A DNA stretch of 64,000 nt from Alteromonas sp. LOR (GTDB lineage Bacteria; Pseudomonadota; Gammaproteobacteria; Enterobacterales; Alteromonadaceae). The notes under the pieces are model-generated. The model was not told the DNA's origin. It worked only from the letters and a program-made list of their open reading frames with translations, and ran no database searches. The stretch spans positions 116,859-180,858 of the forward strand of contig NZ_JQFW01000050.1 of NCBI RefSeq assembly GCF_000753865.1, in the 5' to 3' direction. Positions 37,202 to 46,982 of the stretch are shown piece after piece; position 1 is the first letter of the stretch, and the number at the start of each line of letters is the position of its first letter. A program made the position numbers and the translations under genes.

Positions 37202-37384
37202 ATGAGTTTAATGACAGTGAATGAAGTTGCCGCTTTTTTAGGTGTTCAAGATGTACGTGTAGAACGTCTAGAGCGTGAGAGCCTGTTAGTTGCGAAAGAA
37301 AAGGATACCGATGGTAATCCGCTTTTCGATAGTGGCGATGTAGAACGTTATAAAAAGCTCGCTGAGCGTTTAGGCGGAATTTAA
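37202..37384 (+). CDS. 60-residue MerR/excisionase-like DNA-binding protein
   Basis: A single winged-helix-type helix-turn-helix: MTVNEVAAFLGVQDVRVERLERES then a wing around DGNPLFDSGDVERYKK. It has no effector domain. No phage or integrase gene is nearby, so it is likely a host regulator or nucleoid-associated factor. It stands alone with its own terminator. Confidence 0.8.
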   Translation: MSLMTVNEVAAFLGVQDVRVERLERESLLVAKEKDTDGNPLFDSGDVERYKKLAERLGGI

Positions 37385-37390
37385 TAAAGA

Positions 37391-37418
37391 AGGGAGCTGC
37401 ATCTACAGCTCCCTTTTT
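37391..37418 (+). terminator. Rho-independent terminator of the small HTH gene
   Basis: 8-bp stem AGGGAGCT / AGCTCCCT with an 8-nt loop and five T. Confidence 0.9.
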
Positions 37419-37475
37419 GGCATTTAAAACGTGTACTTCTCGCTTGTGCTTACTATCAGCACAAGCATTAACGAC

Positions 37476-38759
37476 CTATGCTTTAAAGTCGTGAAGCATT
37501 CTTGCAATAGTGCGAATGCCTTTTGCCGTGGCACCAACTGGCATTTCAGCAGTCGCACCACCGTGATACGCTGCGGCCAAGTCTAAATGGATCCAGCCCT
37601 CAGGCTTCACAAAGCGCGATAAAAACCCTGCCGCGTTCGACGCACCGCCACCACCGCCGCCTTTCATAGGACGACTGTTTGCAGTGTCAGCAAACGCCGA
37701 TGGACAGCGGTCTGCGTGGAAAGGCTCTAGTGGTAATGCCCAAAAACGTTCGTTTTCTGCTTTAGCAGCATTGAGCATCTGCTCTTTTGCATTATCATCC
37801 ATCGAGAATACAGCGTGATAATCTGAACCTAACGCAACCATTGCCGCTCCGGTCAGTGTTGCAGCATCAATAATTAACGGCGCGCCAGTGTCTGTAGCCG
37901 CCATTAGACCATCAGCCAGTACGAGTCGTCCTTCAGCATCGGTATTCACTACTTCTACCGTCACACCATTTTTATATGTCAGTACATCACCTAGCTTGTA
38001 AGCGTGACCACTGATAAGGTTTTCAGCGCAACACAATATCAGTTGAATACGCTTTTCAATCCCTTGTGTAATGGCTAAACCAAGTGCTCCTGTTACCGTT
38101 GCGGCACCGCCCATATCGCATTTCATATCAAGCATGCCTTCACTTGATTTGATGCTGTAACCACCGCTATCAAAGGTAATACCCTTACCAACTAATACAG
38201 CATCTATAGGTGCATCGGCGTTGCCTGTAGGGTTGTAGTCAAGCACAAGCATAGCCGGCGGACGCTCGCTCCCTCTACCCACATTATAAATGCCTACCCA
38301 ACCTTCGTTTTTTAGCTCTTCGCCGACCGTCATGGTGTAATTAACCTTGTCTTTACCCAATGACTTTAGCCAATCAGCGGCGCGCTGGGCTAATGTTTCA
38401 GGGCTCAAATCTTCTGGCGTGTCATTGACAAGCTGTCGAGTGAATAATAAGGCAGCATATTCTTGCTCTAACGTCGCTTTGTCGCTGTTATTTGCCCACG
38501 TTATACTCGCGGGGTTTCTAGCTCTGGTGAAACTTAATGCAAAGGCCCACTGCTGCTCTTTGCTCCATTCACCCGCTAGCGTAACGCCTGGCAAGCTGAG
38601 AGAATCAAGCTTTCGGGCAGCTTGTTGAATAGTGCGCTCATTGGCGCTGTCATCGGGCAAGTGAATTACAGCACCTGACTCTACGAAAGAAAGCTTAGCG
38701 TTATCTCCCCACGACGCATTAGCTGATTGAGTAGAAAGACTTACGGTAAATTCTGCCAT
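37476..38759 (-). CDS. pepB: PepB-type leucyl aminopeptidase (M17)
   Basis: Two-metal aminopeptidase that trims N-terminal residues from peptides. 427 residues, equal to E. coli PepB. The M17 signature NTDAEGRL, metal site VGKGITFDSGGYSIK and the Gly-rich KGGGGGGASNAAGFLS near the active site are visible. AAGGA lies 11 nt before ATG. Divergent from sfsA. Confidence 0.96.
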   Translation of the reverse strand: MAEFTVSLSTQSANASWGDNAKLSFVESGAVIHLPDDSANERTIQQAARKLDSLSLPGVTLAGEWSKEQQWAFALSFTRARNPASITWANNSDKATLEQEYAALLFTRQLVNDTPEDLSPETLAQRAADWLKSLGKDKVNYTMTVGEELKNEGWVGIYNVGRGSERPPAMLVLDYNPTGNADAPIDAVLVGKGITFDSGGYSIKSSEGMLDMKCDMGGAATVTGALGLAITQGIEKRIQLILCCAENLISGHAYKLGDVLTYKNGVTVEVVNTDAEGRLVLADGLMAATDTGAPLIIDAATLTGAAMVALGSDYHAVFSMDDNAKEQMLNAAKAENERFWALPLEPFHADRCPSAFADTANSRPMKGGGGGGASNAAGFLSRFVKPEGWIHLDLAAAYHGGATAEMPVGATAKGIRTIARMLHDFKA

Positions 38760-38891
38760 TATGTTTTAATCCTTATATACTATTGTTCGCTTTGTTGTCC
38801 GTATCTGTTGCTAAGGCGAGTGTCGAAAGCCTTAGCCAGTAATAGCTTGCAGTACGTAAAACAACATTTGTTCTCTCAATTAAGGAGAATC

Positions 38892-39593
38892 ATGAATTTC
38901 TCACCACCGCTTATACGCGGCACACTCATTAAACGGTACAAACGTTTTCTTGCCGACGTTGAACTAGAAGACGGCCAAGTTGTAACGGCCCATTGTCCGA
39001 ATACCGGTGGCATGACAGGCTGCGCAGAACCAGGTTATACCGTCTTTCTAAGTGAGTCCAACAACCCAAAACGCAAACTCAAGTACACTTGGGAAGTGGC
39101 TAAAACCTTCGATGACCACTTTATTGGTATTAATACTCACAATGCTAATAAGTTGGTGGCAGAAGCACTGAATAACAAGGTAATTGAGGAATTTTCTGAT
39201 ATTTCAGACTGGAAAGCAGAAGTAACACCTCCAACTGCTAACAGCCGGTTTGATTTTGCACTGACAAGAGACAATACCGTTGAATACATGGAAGTGAAAT
39301 CTGTCACCCTAGCCGATAGCCACCAAGGTTACTTTCCCGACGCAGTGACGCAGCGTGGAGCGAAGCATTGTCTTGAATTAGCGCGACTAGCTGACGAGGG
39401 TATTAAAACCACTTTGCTCTTTTGCGTACAGCATACTGCAATAACCTCGGTGCGAATTGCAGAGCACATTGATCCTCGTTATGCAGAAAGCGTAACAACC
39501 GCGGCCCGTGCAGGTGTCAATATCTTAGCAATGGCCTGCGCGATTAATGAACAAAAAATCGAGGTAAATCAATCACTACCTATTATTTTGTAA
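38892..39593 (+). CDS. sfsA: SfsA-family DNA-binding/nuclease-fold protein
   Basis: 233 residues with the family start MNFSPPLIRGTLIKRYKRF and blocks AHCPNTGGMTG, NSRFDFAL and EVKSVTLA (PD-(D/E)XK-like). The ATG at 38892 has AAGGAGA 5-7 nt upstream; the longer frame overlapping pepB is rejected. Linked to sugar-fermentation regulation in E. coli; molecular role uncertain. Upstream of dksA as in enterobacteria. Confidence 0.95.
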   Translation: MNFSPPLIRGTLIKRYKRFLADVELEDGQVVTAHCPNTGGMTGCAEPGYTVFLSESNNPKRKLKYTWEVAKTFDDHFIGINTHNANKLVAEALNNKVIEEFSDISDWKAEVTPPTANSRFDFALTRDNTVEYMEVKSVTLADSHQGYFPDAVTQRGAKHCLELARLADEGIKTTLLFCVQHTAITSVRIAEHIDPRYAESVTTAARAGVNILAMACAINEQKIEVNQSLPIIL

Positions 39594-39813
39594 AAAATAG
39601 GTTGATTTTTTTCATTTCGGCTTCATATTTGCGCCTTGTTTTGGCGGGTGAACGCACTAACGCGTTTGATGGGAGCCAAGCTGGCTAATCGTAAAAAGAG
39701 ATACCAGCATAATAATTACATAGACACAATTGATTGCCTGAGGCTATCGAGTCTGATATAGATATCGGTCCAATCAGGACAAAATGGATGTCGTAGTGTA
39801 GGAGATGTGGCAC

Positions 39814-40263
39814 ATGCCAACAGGAAAAGAGACAAAATCCTTGGGACTATTAGCGCTGGCAGGTTTACAGCCTTATCAGCCGAAAGCAGACGAAGAGTAC
39901 ATGGGCGATCCCCAAATGGAACACTTTCGTCTTCTGCTTAGAGCATGGCGTAATCAGCTTCGCGAAGAAGTTGACCGTACTGTAACGCATATGAAGGACG
40001 AGGCAGCGAACTTTCCTGATCCCGTCGACCGTGCAGCGCAAGAAGAAGAGTTTAGCTTGGAGTTGCGTACCCGTGACCGTGAGCGCAAACTCATCAAGAA
40101 AATCGAAAAAACACTCAAGCGTATTGAAGAAGACGATTTTGGCTTCTGCGACCAGTGTGGTATTGAGATTGGTATTCGCCGTTTAGAAGCCCGTCCAACT
40201 GCCGACTTATGCATTGACTGTAAAACGATGGCTGAGATTAAAGAAAAACAGCTTCAAGGCTGA
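39814..40263 (+). CDS. dksA: DksA, RNA polymerase-binding stringent-response factor
   Basis: Binds the RNA polymerase secondary channel and works with ppGpp at rRNA and amino-acid promoters. 149 residues. The coiled-coil tip DPVD (Asp69, Asp72) and zinc finger Cys112, Cys115, Cys133 and Cys136 are intact. Start at 39814 is preferred to ATG 39805 because GGAG directly abuts the latter and lies 9 nt before the former. Confidence 0.97.
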   Translation: MPTGKETKSLGLLALAGLQPYQPKADEEYMGDPQMEHFRLLLRAWRNQLREEVDRTVTHMKDEAANFPDPVDRAAQEEEFSLELRTRDRERKLIKKIEKTLKRIEEDDFGFCDQCGIEIGIRRLEARPTADLCIDCKTMAEIKEKQLQG

Positions 40264-40399
40264 TTTGTCATCATCGTCTTGTTACAGACGTTAGTGCAAT
40301 CGCTTAGTTTGATGCTAGTTTTTACATTTAAGCCCATAATAACGTTAACGCTAATGTTACCACTAAAGTTAACGTATTTTTTGGCAGCATCGTTTTTCA

Positions 40400-40431
40400 A
40401 AAAGCCTCATCATTTATTGATGAGGCTTTTT
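40400..40431 (+). terminator. Terminator after dksA
   Basis: 10-bp stem AGCCTCATCA / TGATGAGGCT with a 5-nt loop and a T-run. Confidence 0.88.
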
Positions 40432-40555
40432 AGCATTTCTTACTTTCCTCCAAACAGACTCGCTTCTCGGCGCGCTTGCTACCACTCTCTGATTCTTTTA
40501 CCTTTGTCTTTTTATTTATCCATCGTGAAAAGCGCTTTTGTAAGGGCGTATAACA

Positions 40556-41536
40556 ATGCCTAATACTTCAAAACAGCATTCAGAAAGCGACTTAGATCCT
40601 AATCCAAATTACACAGGCCGTTTTGCCCCTTCGCCTTCCGGTCAGCTTCACTTTGGCTCACTTGTTACCGCCCTAGCCAGTTACCTTGATGCAAAACATT
40701 GTCACGGTCGATGGCTGGTGCGAATGGAAGATATCGACGAGCCGCGCTGTATTGCAGGCACTGATACCGCTATTTTACATTCCCTTGAAGCCCACGGTTT
40801 GCAATGGGACGGTGAAGTCATGTATCAAAGTCAGCAGCATTCCCGTTACCAAGAGGTGGTGAACGCACTACTACATCATCAGCAGGCGTACTACTGCAGC
40901 TGCACTCGCAAAATGATTAAGGCAATGGGCGGCACTTATAATGGCCACTGCAGAGATAAAGGTTTAACACCTTCCAACGACCAGCTTGCTATTCGGCTGA
41001 AACTGGATACTGAATTGGCGCCTTTCACTGATTTGATCATGGGCGAAGTATCAGCACCTCATCAAAAATTGGCCGGCCATAAAGTAGAAAAGCAGAGAGT
41101 AGAAGACATAACAATAAAGCGCAGAGACCAGCTGTTCTCCTATAACTTAGTGGTTGTGCTAGACGATGTTTTTCAGGGTGTGACCCATGTCATAAGAGGG
41201 TGCGATTTGATTGACGTAACGCCGCTTCATCGCTGCGTGCATCAATCGCTTGGTTATCAGCCATTGGAATATGGCCATGTACCGGTGGCCGCGATAGCGC
41301 CAGGGAGAAAGCTGAGTAAACAGAACCATGCCACTCCTATCGACAACACTACAGCATTAGAAAATATAGTTCGCGCCCTTCACTTTTTGGGCTTCGACGA
41401 GGTTAAACGTCAAGATTTCAACTCAATAGACTCACTACTGTCATTCGCTATTTCTCTATGGAACAGGAAAAAAGTAGTGAAAACACCCGAAATTATTGTT
41501 CCTCAGCATGAATCCACTTATTATAGCGTTCCTTAA
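40556..41536 (+). CDS. gluQ: Glutamyl-Q tRNA(Asp) synthetase
   Basis: Attaches Glu to queuosine of tRNA-Asp. 326 residues, lacking the anticodon-binding half of GltX. Signature GRFAPSPSGQLHFGSL, zinc Cys in YYCSCTRK plus NGHC, and a KLSKQ signature loop are seen. In the sfsA-dksA-gluQ-pcnB-folK order of E. coli. Confidence 0.95.
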   Translation: MPNTSKQHSESDLDPNPNYTGRFAPSPSGQLHFGSLVTALASYLDAKHCHGRWLVRMEDIDEPRCIAGTDTAILHSLEAHGLQWDGEVMYQSQQHSRYQEVVNALLHHQQAYYCSCTRKMIKAMGGTYNGHCRDKGLTPSNDQLAIRLKLDTELAPFTDLIMGEVSAPHQKLAGHKVEKQRVEDITIKRRDQLFSYNLVVVLDDVFQGVTHVIRGCDLIDVTPLHRCVHQSLGYQPLEYGHVPVAAIAPGRKLSKQNHATPIDNTTALENIVRALHFLGFDEVKRQDFNSIDSLLSFAISLWNRKKVVKTPEIIVPQHESTYYSVP

Positions 41537-41556
41537 TATATTGCGGAGATACCACC

Positions 41557-42957
41557 ATCATTCATCGTGTTTTCAAATCTGTTAAGCGTGCATTCTCAAA
41601 AGAGAGCTCGTCTGACAAAGCATTACAACCCCGAGTAATGACTCGAGGTGAGCATGGTATTTCTCGCGAAGATATCAGTGCTAATGCGTTAAAAGTCATG
41701 TATCGCCTTAACGGAGCAGGCTTCGAGTCTTATTTAGTCGGGGGCTGTGTTCGCGACATTTTGATGGGTTACGAACCAAAAGATTTTGATGTGGTCACCA
41801 ATGCTACACCTGATCAGATAAAAGGGCTGTTTCGGAATTGCCGCTTAATAGGCCGCCGGTTTCGCCTTGCCCATATTGTGTTCGGCAGAGAAATTATTGA
41901 AGTAGCGACCTTCCGTGGCCACCATCAAGAAACGGATGAAAGCGAAGCTGTTCCAACAAATAAAGCCACAGGCTCACAAGACGCGCAAGGGCAGCTTGTT
42001 AGAGATAACGTGTTTGGCTCTATTGAAGAAGATGCAGAGCGCCGAGATTTCACATTTAACGCCATGTATTATAGCGTCGCTGATTTCACGGTAAAAGACT
42101 TTGCCAACGGTCTGGCTGCAATTGAAAAACGTGAAGTGGCGTTAATGGGCGACCCAGAAACTCGCTATCGCGAAGACCCTGTCCGTATGCTTCGCGCCGT
42201 TCGCTTTGCCGTTAAGCTGTCGATGCGTATTGAAACATCGACGGCTGCGCCTATTAAAAGTTTGGCGAGCTTGCTTCAAAATATTCCACCTGCGCGCCTC
42301 TTTGAAGAAACGCTGAAACTGTTTTTATCCGGTAAGGGCGAAGAAACGTTTTTAATGATGCGCGAATACGGTCTTATCGACCAACTATTCCCTCAATTAG
42401 CGCCTTTTTTGAAAGACGAAAACAGCAAAGAAATGCAGTTTGTGCGTCACGTACTTGCCAATACCGATGAGAGAATTAACAACGAGCAACGGGTCACTCC
42501 CGCGTTCTTGTATGCCGCCTTATTATGGTACCCCGTTGAAGAGCAATCTCAACGTCTGCAGTTGGAATCTGGGTTAAATGCCCATGACGCCTTTAATATT
42601 GCCTCAAGTGAAGTCATTGCTAAGCAAACCCAGCGCATCATGATCCCTAAGCGTTTTTCCACTGTGATGCGAGACATTTGGATCTTGCAGCAGCGCCTTC
42701 CTAAACGCTTTGGTCGTCGCGCTTTTCAGTTACTTACTCATCCTAAGTTTAGAGCTGGCTATGATTTCTTACTCGCAAGAGGTCAAACCGAAGGTGGCGA
42801 TTTGTTAGAGCTTGCACAGTGGTGGACACATTTCCAGCATGCTGAAAGTGGTAAGCAAAAAGGCATGCTTAACGCCCTGAAACGAGCTGATAGCGCAGGT
42901 AAGGGTGCGCCGCGCAAACGCAAGCGCCGTCCGGTTAAGAGAGATTCTGATGCTTAA
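41557..42957 (+). CDS. pcnB: Poly(A) polymerase PcnB, probable non-canonical AUC/AUU start
   Basis: Adds poly(A) tails that promote RNA decay. Nucleotidyltransferase motif YLVGGCVRDILMG and DFDVVTNAT, FGSIEEDAERRDFT, and a basic C-terminus (RKRKRRPVKR) are present. The first ATG (41638) has no ribosome site and would drop about 27 residues. In frame upstream lies IIHRVFKSVKRAFSKESSS, matching the start of E. coli PcnB (FTRVANFCRKVLSREES). GGAG at 41545-41548 precedes ATC 41557 by 8 nt and ATT 41560 by 11 nt, with no ATG/GTG/TTG between. E. coli pcnB is known to start with AUU. Total about 466 residues. Confidence 0.9.
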   Translation: MIHRVFKSVKRAFSKESSSDKALQPRVMTRGEHGISREDISANALKVMYRLNGAGFESYLVGGCVRDILMGYEPKDFDVVTNATPDQIKGLFRNCRLIGRRFRLAHIVFGREIIEVATFRGHHQETDESEAVPTNKATGSQDAQGQLVRDNVFGSIEEDAERRDFTFNAMYYSVADFTVKDFANGLAAIEKREVALMGDPETRYREDPVRMLRAVRFAVKLSMRIETSTAAPIKSLASLLQNIPPARLFEETLKLFLSGKGEETFLMMREYGLIDQLFPQLAPFLKDENSKEMQFVRHVLANTDERINNEQRVTPAFLYAALLWYPVEEQSQRLQLESGLNAHDAFNIASSEVIAKQTQRIMIPKRFSTVMRDIWILQQRLPKRFGRRAFQLLTHPKFRAGYDFLLARGQTEGGDLLELAQWWTHFQHAESGKQKGMLNALKRADSAGKGAPRKRKRRPVKRDSDA

Positions 42958-43447
42958 AGAGCATGTGTACATTGGTATAGGAAGTAATTTGGGCGATAGC
43001 GAGCAGCAGGCTACAGATGCCTTTGACGCTATCGATAATCTTGAAGGTACTCGTTTACTGAAAACCTCATCGCTGTATGCCAGTAAGCCAATGGGTCCCC
43101 AAGATCAGCCCGATTACATTAATGCCGTGTGCCTGATAGAAACCACCCTTAAACCTCACAGCCTATTAAAGCAATTGCAAAGCATAGAGCTTGAATGTGG
43201 AAGAGAGCGAAAAGGCGATCGATGGGGCCCTCGTACCCTCGATTTAGATATTTTGCTTTACGGCAGTGAGCATATCGATACCGCTGACTTAATTATTCCA
43301 CACTATGGAATGGCCGAAAGAGAATTTGTTATGGTGCCGCTATTTGAAATTGCCCCTACCATGGTGATGAAAGACGGAAAGCCCATTGCAAACTGGGTAG
43401 CTAACTGTTCGCTAGACGGTCTCAGACGCCTGCGCGCTTCCAATTAA
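42950..43447 (+). CDS. folK: HPPK, folate pyrophosphokinase FolK
   Basis: Transfers pyrophosphate from ATP to 6-hydroxymethyl-dihydropterin in folate synthesis. 165 residues. Motifs YIGIGSNLGD, QPDYINAV and the signature RWGPRTLDLDILLYG are complete. ATG at 42950 overlaps the pcnB end by 8 nt; AGAGA precedes it. A longer frame into pcnB is rejected. Confidence 0.97.
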   Translation: MLKEHVYIGIGSNLGDSEQQATDAFDAIDNLEGTRLLKTSSLYASKPMGPQDQPDYINAVCLIETTLKPHSLLKQLQSIELECGRERKGDRWGPRTLDLDILLYGSEHIDTADLIIPHYGMAEREFVMVPLFEIAPTMVMKDGKPIANWVANCSLDGLRRLRASN

Positions 43448-43497
43448 TAGCAAAATCCGTATAGTTCCCCTCTTGATAAAAACATCTGGACCTTGTT

Positions 43498-44292
43498 ATG
43501 AAGAAAGTTACTGTTTCTGGCCTGCTCAAAAAGAAGCAAGCCGGTGAAAAGATTACCTCTTTAACTGCTTACGATGCCAGCTTTGCCAAAATGTTTGATG
43601 AGCAAGGCATTGATGCTCTCTTAATTGGCGATTCACTGGGCATGGTTTTACAAGGCGAAGATGACACTCTCCCAGTGACAATAGACGATATTGCCTATCA
43701 CACCAAAAGCGTTCGAAAAGGCACTCAACGTGCATTCGTGATTGCCGACATGCCGTTTATGTCTTACGCCACGGCTGAGCAAACCTACGGCAATGCGGCA
43801 ACGCTCATGGCCGCTGGCGCAAGCATGGTTAAGATGGAAGGCGGAAGCTGGTTGTGTGACACCATTGCGGGGCTTAACCTTCGAGGTGTGCCTGTGTGTG
43901 GTCATTTAGGCTTAACGCCGCAGTCTGTGCATGTATTCGGTGGCTTTAAAGTACAAGGTCGCGGCGATGAGCAAGCACAAAAGCTTGTTCAAGAGGCTAA
44001 AGCCCTAGAAGCCGCTGGTATACAGTTACTAGTGCTTGAATGCGTTCCCTCATCGCTCGGTAAGTTAATTAGCGAGACCCTCACCATACCTGTTATCGGT
44101 ATTGGCGCTGGCAAAGACACCGACGGTCAAATTTTAGTTATGCACGATATGTTTGGCATTAGCGCTAACTACATGCCTAAGTTCTCTAAAAACTACCTCG
44201 TTGAGACTGGAGACATGCGTAAAGCCGTGGCGCAGTACATTGACGACGTTGAGCGTGGCAAATTTCCCTCTACTGAACATAGTTTCGAGTAG
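43498..44292 (+). CDS. panB: Ketopantoate hydroxymethyltransferase
   Basis: First step of pantothenate synthesis: adds a hydroxymethyl from methylene-THF to ketoisovalerate. 264 residues, as in E. coli. [27 protein letters not shown] and [18 protein letters not shown] (metal and substrate sites) are present. With panC downstream and panP convergent it covers the pathway in one locus. Confidence 0.97.
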   Translation: MKKVTVSGLLKKKQAGEKITSLTAYDASFAKMFDEQGIDALLIGDSLGMVLQGEDDTLPVTIDDIAYHTKSVRKGTQRAFVIADMPFMSYATAEQTYGNAATLMAAGASMVKMEGGSWLCDTIAGLNLRGVPVCGHLGLTPQSVHVFGGFKVQGRGDEQAQKLVQEAKALEAAGIQLLVLECVPSSLGKLISETLTIPVIGIGAGKDTDGQILVMHDMFGISANYMPKFSKNYLVETGDMRKAVAQYIDDVERGKFPSTEHSFE

Positions 44293-44311
44293 CACGCTAG
44301 ATTGATACAGT

Positions 44312-44347
44312 TTTGAGAGTCACGCTCAATTTGAGAGTCAGGCTCAA
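44312..44347. repeat. 18-bp tandem duplication between panB and panC
   Basis: TTTGAGAGTCACGCTCAA is followed directly by TTTGAGAGTCAGGCTCAA; each unit is also partly self-complementary (TTGAG/CTCAA). Confidence 0.8.
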
Positions 44348-44375
44348 ATAACACAGCTTAAATAATGAGGTTTTT

Positions 44376-45224
44376 ATGAAGGTGATTAGTGATATTGCAT
44401 CGCTTCGCGAAGTAGTCAGCGATTGCAAACGCACAGGCCGTTCGGTTGGTTTTGTTCCTACTATGGGAAACCTTCACGATGGACACCTTCAATTGGTGAA
44501 ACGCGCTAAATCACATAACGATATTGTTATTGTGAGTATCTTTGTTAACCCCATGCAGTTTGGCGAAAATGAAGACCTAGATGCCTATCCAAGAACCATA
44601 GAAGAGGACAAAGCCAAGCTGGTCAACGACGGCGTTGATGCGGTGTTTTTACCCAGCGTGAGCGATATGTACCCGTGCGGCCTTAAAGCACAAACCTATG
44701 TGGAAGTGCCGGGGATATCAGATGTGCTGTGTGGCGCAAGCCGCCCCGGCCATTTTCGCGGTGTAGCCACCGTGGTCAGTAAGCTATTTAACATGGTGCA
44801 GCCTGACGATGCCTTTTTCGGTGAAAAGGATTTTCAGCAGCTTCAAGTTATTCGTACTATGGTACGCGACCTTTCCATGTCGGTTAATGTGCACGGCGTA
44901 CCTACCCAGCGCGAAGCATCCGGACTTGCCATGAGTTCTCGCAATGGCTATTTAAGCCATGAACAAAAGGCAACCGCTAGCTTTATCTACCAAGAAATGA
45001 CACGAGCAAAAGCGCTAATTGAGCAAGGCAACACTCAATTTAGCGATATTGCCGATTCAATCGTGAGTAATCTTGAAGCTAAGGGTTTCAAAAACGATTA
45101 TGTCAGCATTGTTAATGCTGATACGTTGCAACGCCCTGTCGCTGGCGATAAGCACCTTGTTATCGTGGTGGCGCTATTTATGGGAACTACTCGATTGATT
45201 GATAATTTGCAGGTTGCTTTATAA
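44376..45224 (+). CDS. panC: Pantothenate synthetase
   Basis: ATP-dependent ligation of pantoate and beta-alanine. 282 residues (E. coli 283). HxGH-type nucleotide motif PTMGNLHDGHLQL, FVNPMQFGENEDL, FGEKDFQQLQ and MSSRN motif are visible. AATGAGG lies before ATG. Confidence 0.97.
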   Translation: MKVISDIASLREVVSDCKRTGRSVGFVPTMGNLHDGHLQLVKRAKSHNDIVIVSIFVNPMQFGENEDLDAYPRTIEEDKAKLVNDGVDAVFLPSVSDMYPCGLKAQTYVEVPGISDVLCGASRPGHFRGVATVVSKLFNMVQPDDAFFGEKDFQQLQVIRTMVRDLSMSVNVHGVPTQREASGLAMSSRNGYLSHEQKATASFIYQEMTRAKALIEQGNTQFSDIADSIVSNLEAKGFKNDYVSIVNADTLQRPVAGDKHLVIVVALFMGTTRLIDNLQVAL

Positions 45225-45344
45225 GAGCAACCGCTAGCAATTGCCCTTAAAGAGTCAGTGAGGATACATCAAAATGCGTGGCAGGCTTATGAGCCGTTAA
45301 ATCATGGGTAAAGAGGCTGATAAAATTGCTGTTATCAGCACTTA

Positions 45345-46982
45345 TTAGGCAATACTTTGCACGTCGTTGTTTTGAACAAATTCAATGAGCGATGCCCACG
45401 CTTTCGTTCCCTTCGCAATAATATGCTGCTCCGCTAAAATAGCGGCTAAATCGTTGTGGCTAGTCAATGGATTTGCCAGTACAACTCTAAAGACGGTAAT
45501 GCACTGCGTAGGATAATCTGGCGCTTCAAGACGCGTTCGAGACACAAACGACTTACCCGCTTCACGCTGTTGCTTTTGAACAGCAACTACTAACGCATCA
45601 ATCTTCTGATTAATGGCTTTTCGCATGGCTGAGGAGGCCGTTTTAAGCGCTTGCTGAACTTCTACTGGGCAAACCCGATAAGTAAGCAGTGATAGCGTTG
45701 GACTAGTCGTTAATTCAAAATCTTGCGCCTTATTGATCATGCCCGCAAAATCATGGGCTTTATCAATACTGCTGTCTATCAATAGCTCGTAGCCTTTACG
45801 ACCAAAAATATGCAGCGCCGAATAGACCATCATGGCCATACCGTTGCGAGAACCCTCAAGGGTAGTGGCGCCTAAATCTTTTGAACCAGCACGTAATATG
45901 TATTGCGCGTGATGTCTAACCGCATTGGCATCTTCAGGGTTTTTAAATAACGCCATTCCAGCGCCCATGGGCACATACATTTGTTTATGGGCGTCAATTG
46001 TCACCGAGTCTGCACGCTCAATGCCTTTTAAACGGTCGCGATAGCGAGGCGAAAATAACGTAGCCCCACCCCACGCTGCATCAACATGGAACCAACAGCC
46101 TAACTCTTTGGCAACATCGGCTAATTCATCGAGTGGGTCAACATGTCCTGTCTCGGTGGTACCGCCAACACCAACAATAGCGAGCAACTTATTGCCCTCT
46201 TCTTGATAACGCTGACCAGCGCGCAACGCTTTCTCAGGGTCGAGTGTTTGCTGAGGCGCAGGTAAAGTAATAAGCTGCTCTCGACCAATTCCCAACACAT
46301 CAACAGCCTTAGACAACGAATAGTGCCCGCGCTTGCTGCACATAATGCCCATGTTGTTGATATTGTGAAAACGGTATGCCGCTGCCAACCCGGCTCTGGC
46401 AACGCCTGCAAAACCTTTTTGCGGGCCCAAAAGCTTGTTTCTTGCTACCCAGAGTGCCGTAATGTTGGCGATGGTTCCGCCAGAACAGAATGCACCGAGA
46501 GAGTGGGCTGCACTGTGGAGGTGAGCGTCGTAAAAGGCTTCAGGCTGGTCGTATACCAAGTTATGCATCATGCCTATAACTTGGCGCTCAAGAGGAGTGA
46601 ATGCTTTAGAGGTCTCTATTTTAACCAAGTTCTGGTTAAGCCCCACCATAAGCTTTGAAAGCGGCAGGTGAAAATAAGGCAAAGCAGAGGTCATATGCCC
46701 AATAAACGTGGGGGAATAGGTATTAACAGAGTGCGCCACAAGCTTATCAAGTAAGCTTTCTGCGTGAGTGGAAACAAACTCCGGAGACTCTGGTACTTTA
46801 GAATCTGAAAAGTCTTTTTCTACTTCTTCCAATGAGGTCTTTTTCGTCACAACGTGTTGAGACAAAAAGTCCAAGATATTGTCTGATAAATGCTGCTCAA
46901 TTTGAGCCAGCTTTGAGTCTTTGTGTTCAGGTTTGGTAAAGACCCTAAACAAGTGCTCTAAACTAACTTGCGCTTCACCCAC
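45345..46982 (-). CDS. panP: PLP-dependent aspartate 1-decarboxylase PanP
   Basis: Predicted to make beta-alanine from aspartate, replacing the pyruvoyl enzyme PanD. 545 residues of the group II decarboxylase fold; PLP Lys in DAHKQMYVPMG, cofactor Asp in HVDAAWGG. The pyridoxal-type aspartate decarboxylase PanP is known from Vibrio. GTG at 46982 is chosen because AAGGGG lies 8 nt before it; a GTG at 46991 would overlap that site. Convergent with panC. Glutamate decarboxylase activity is the main alternative, but the context favours PanP. Confidence 0.88.
   Translation of the reverse strand: MGEAQVSLEHLFRVFTKPEHKDSKLAQIEQHLSDNILDFLSQHVVTKKTSLEEVEKDFSDSKVPESPEFVSTHAESLLDKLVAHSVNTYSPTFIGHMTSALPYFHLPLSKLMVGLNQNLVKIETSKAFTPLERQVIGMMHNLVYDQPEAFYDAHLHSAAHSLGAFCSGGTIANITALWVARNKLLGPQKGFAGVARAGLAAAYRFHNINNMGIMCSKRGHYSLSKAVDVLGIGREQLITLPAPQQTLDPEKALRAGQRYQEEGNKLLAIVGVGGTTETGHVDPLDELADVAKELGCWFHVDAAWGGATLFSPRYRDRLKGIERADSVTIDAHKQMYVPMGAGMALFKNPEDANAVRHHAQYILRAGSKDLGATTLEGSRNGMAMMVYSALHIFGRKGYELLIDSSIDKAHDFAGMINKAQDFELTTSPTLSLLTYRVCPVEVQQALKTASSAMRKAINQKIDALVVAVQKQQREAGKSFVSRTRLEAPDYPTQCITVFRVVLANPLTSHNDLAAILAEQHIIAKGTKAWASLIEFVQNNDVQSIA

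Noticed and set aside
37202..37384. Excisionase-like gene as sign of a prophage or integrated element
   Set aside because: No integrase, attachment repeats or phage genes nearby; flanking genes are core.
41638..41640. ATG 41638 as pcnB start
   Set aside because: No ribosome site, and the conserved N-terminus is encoded upstream in frame.
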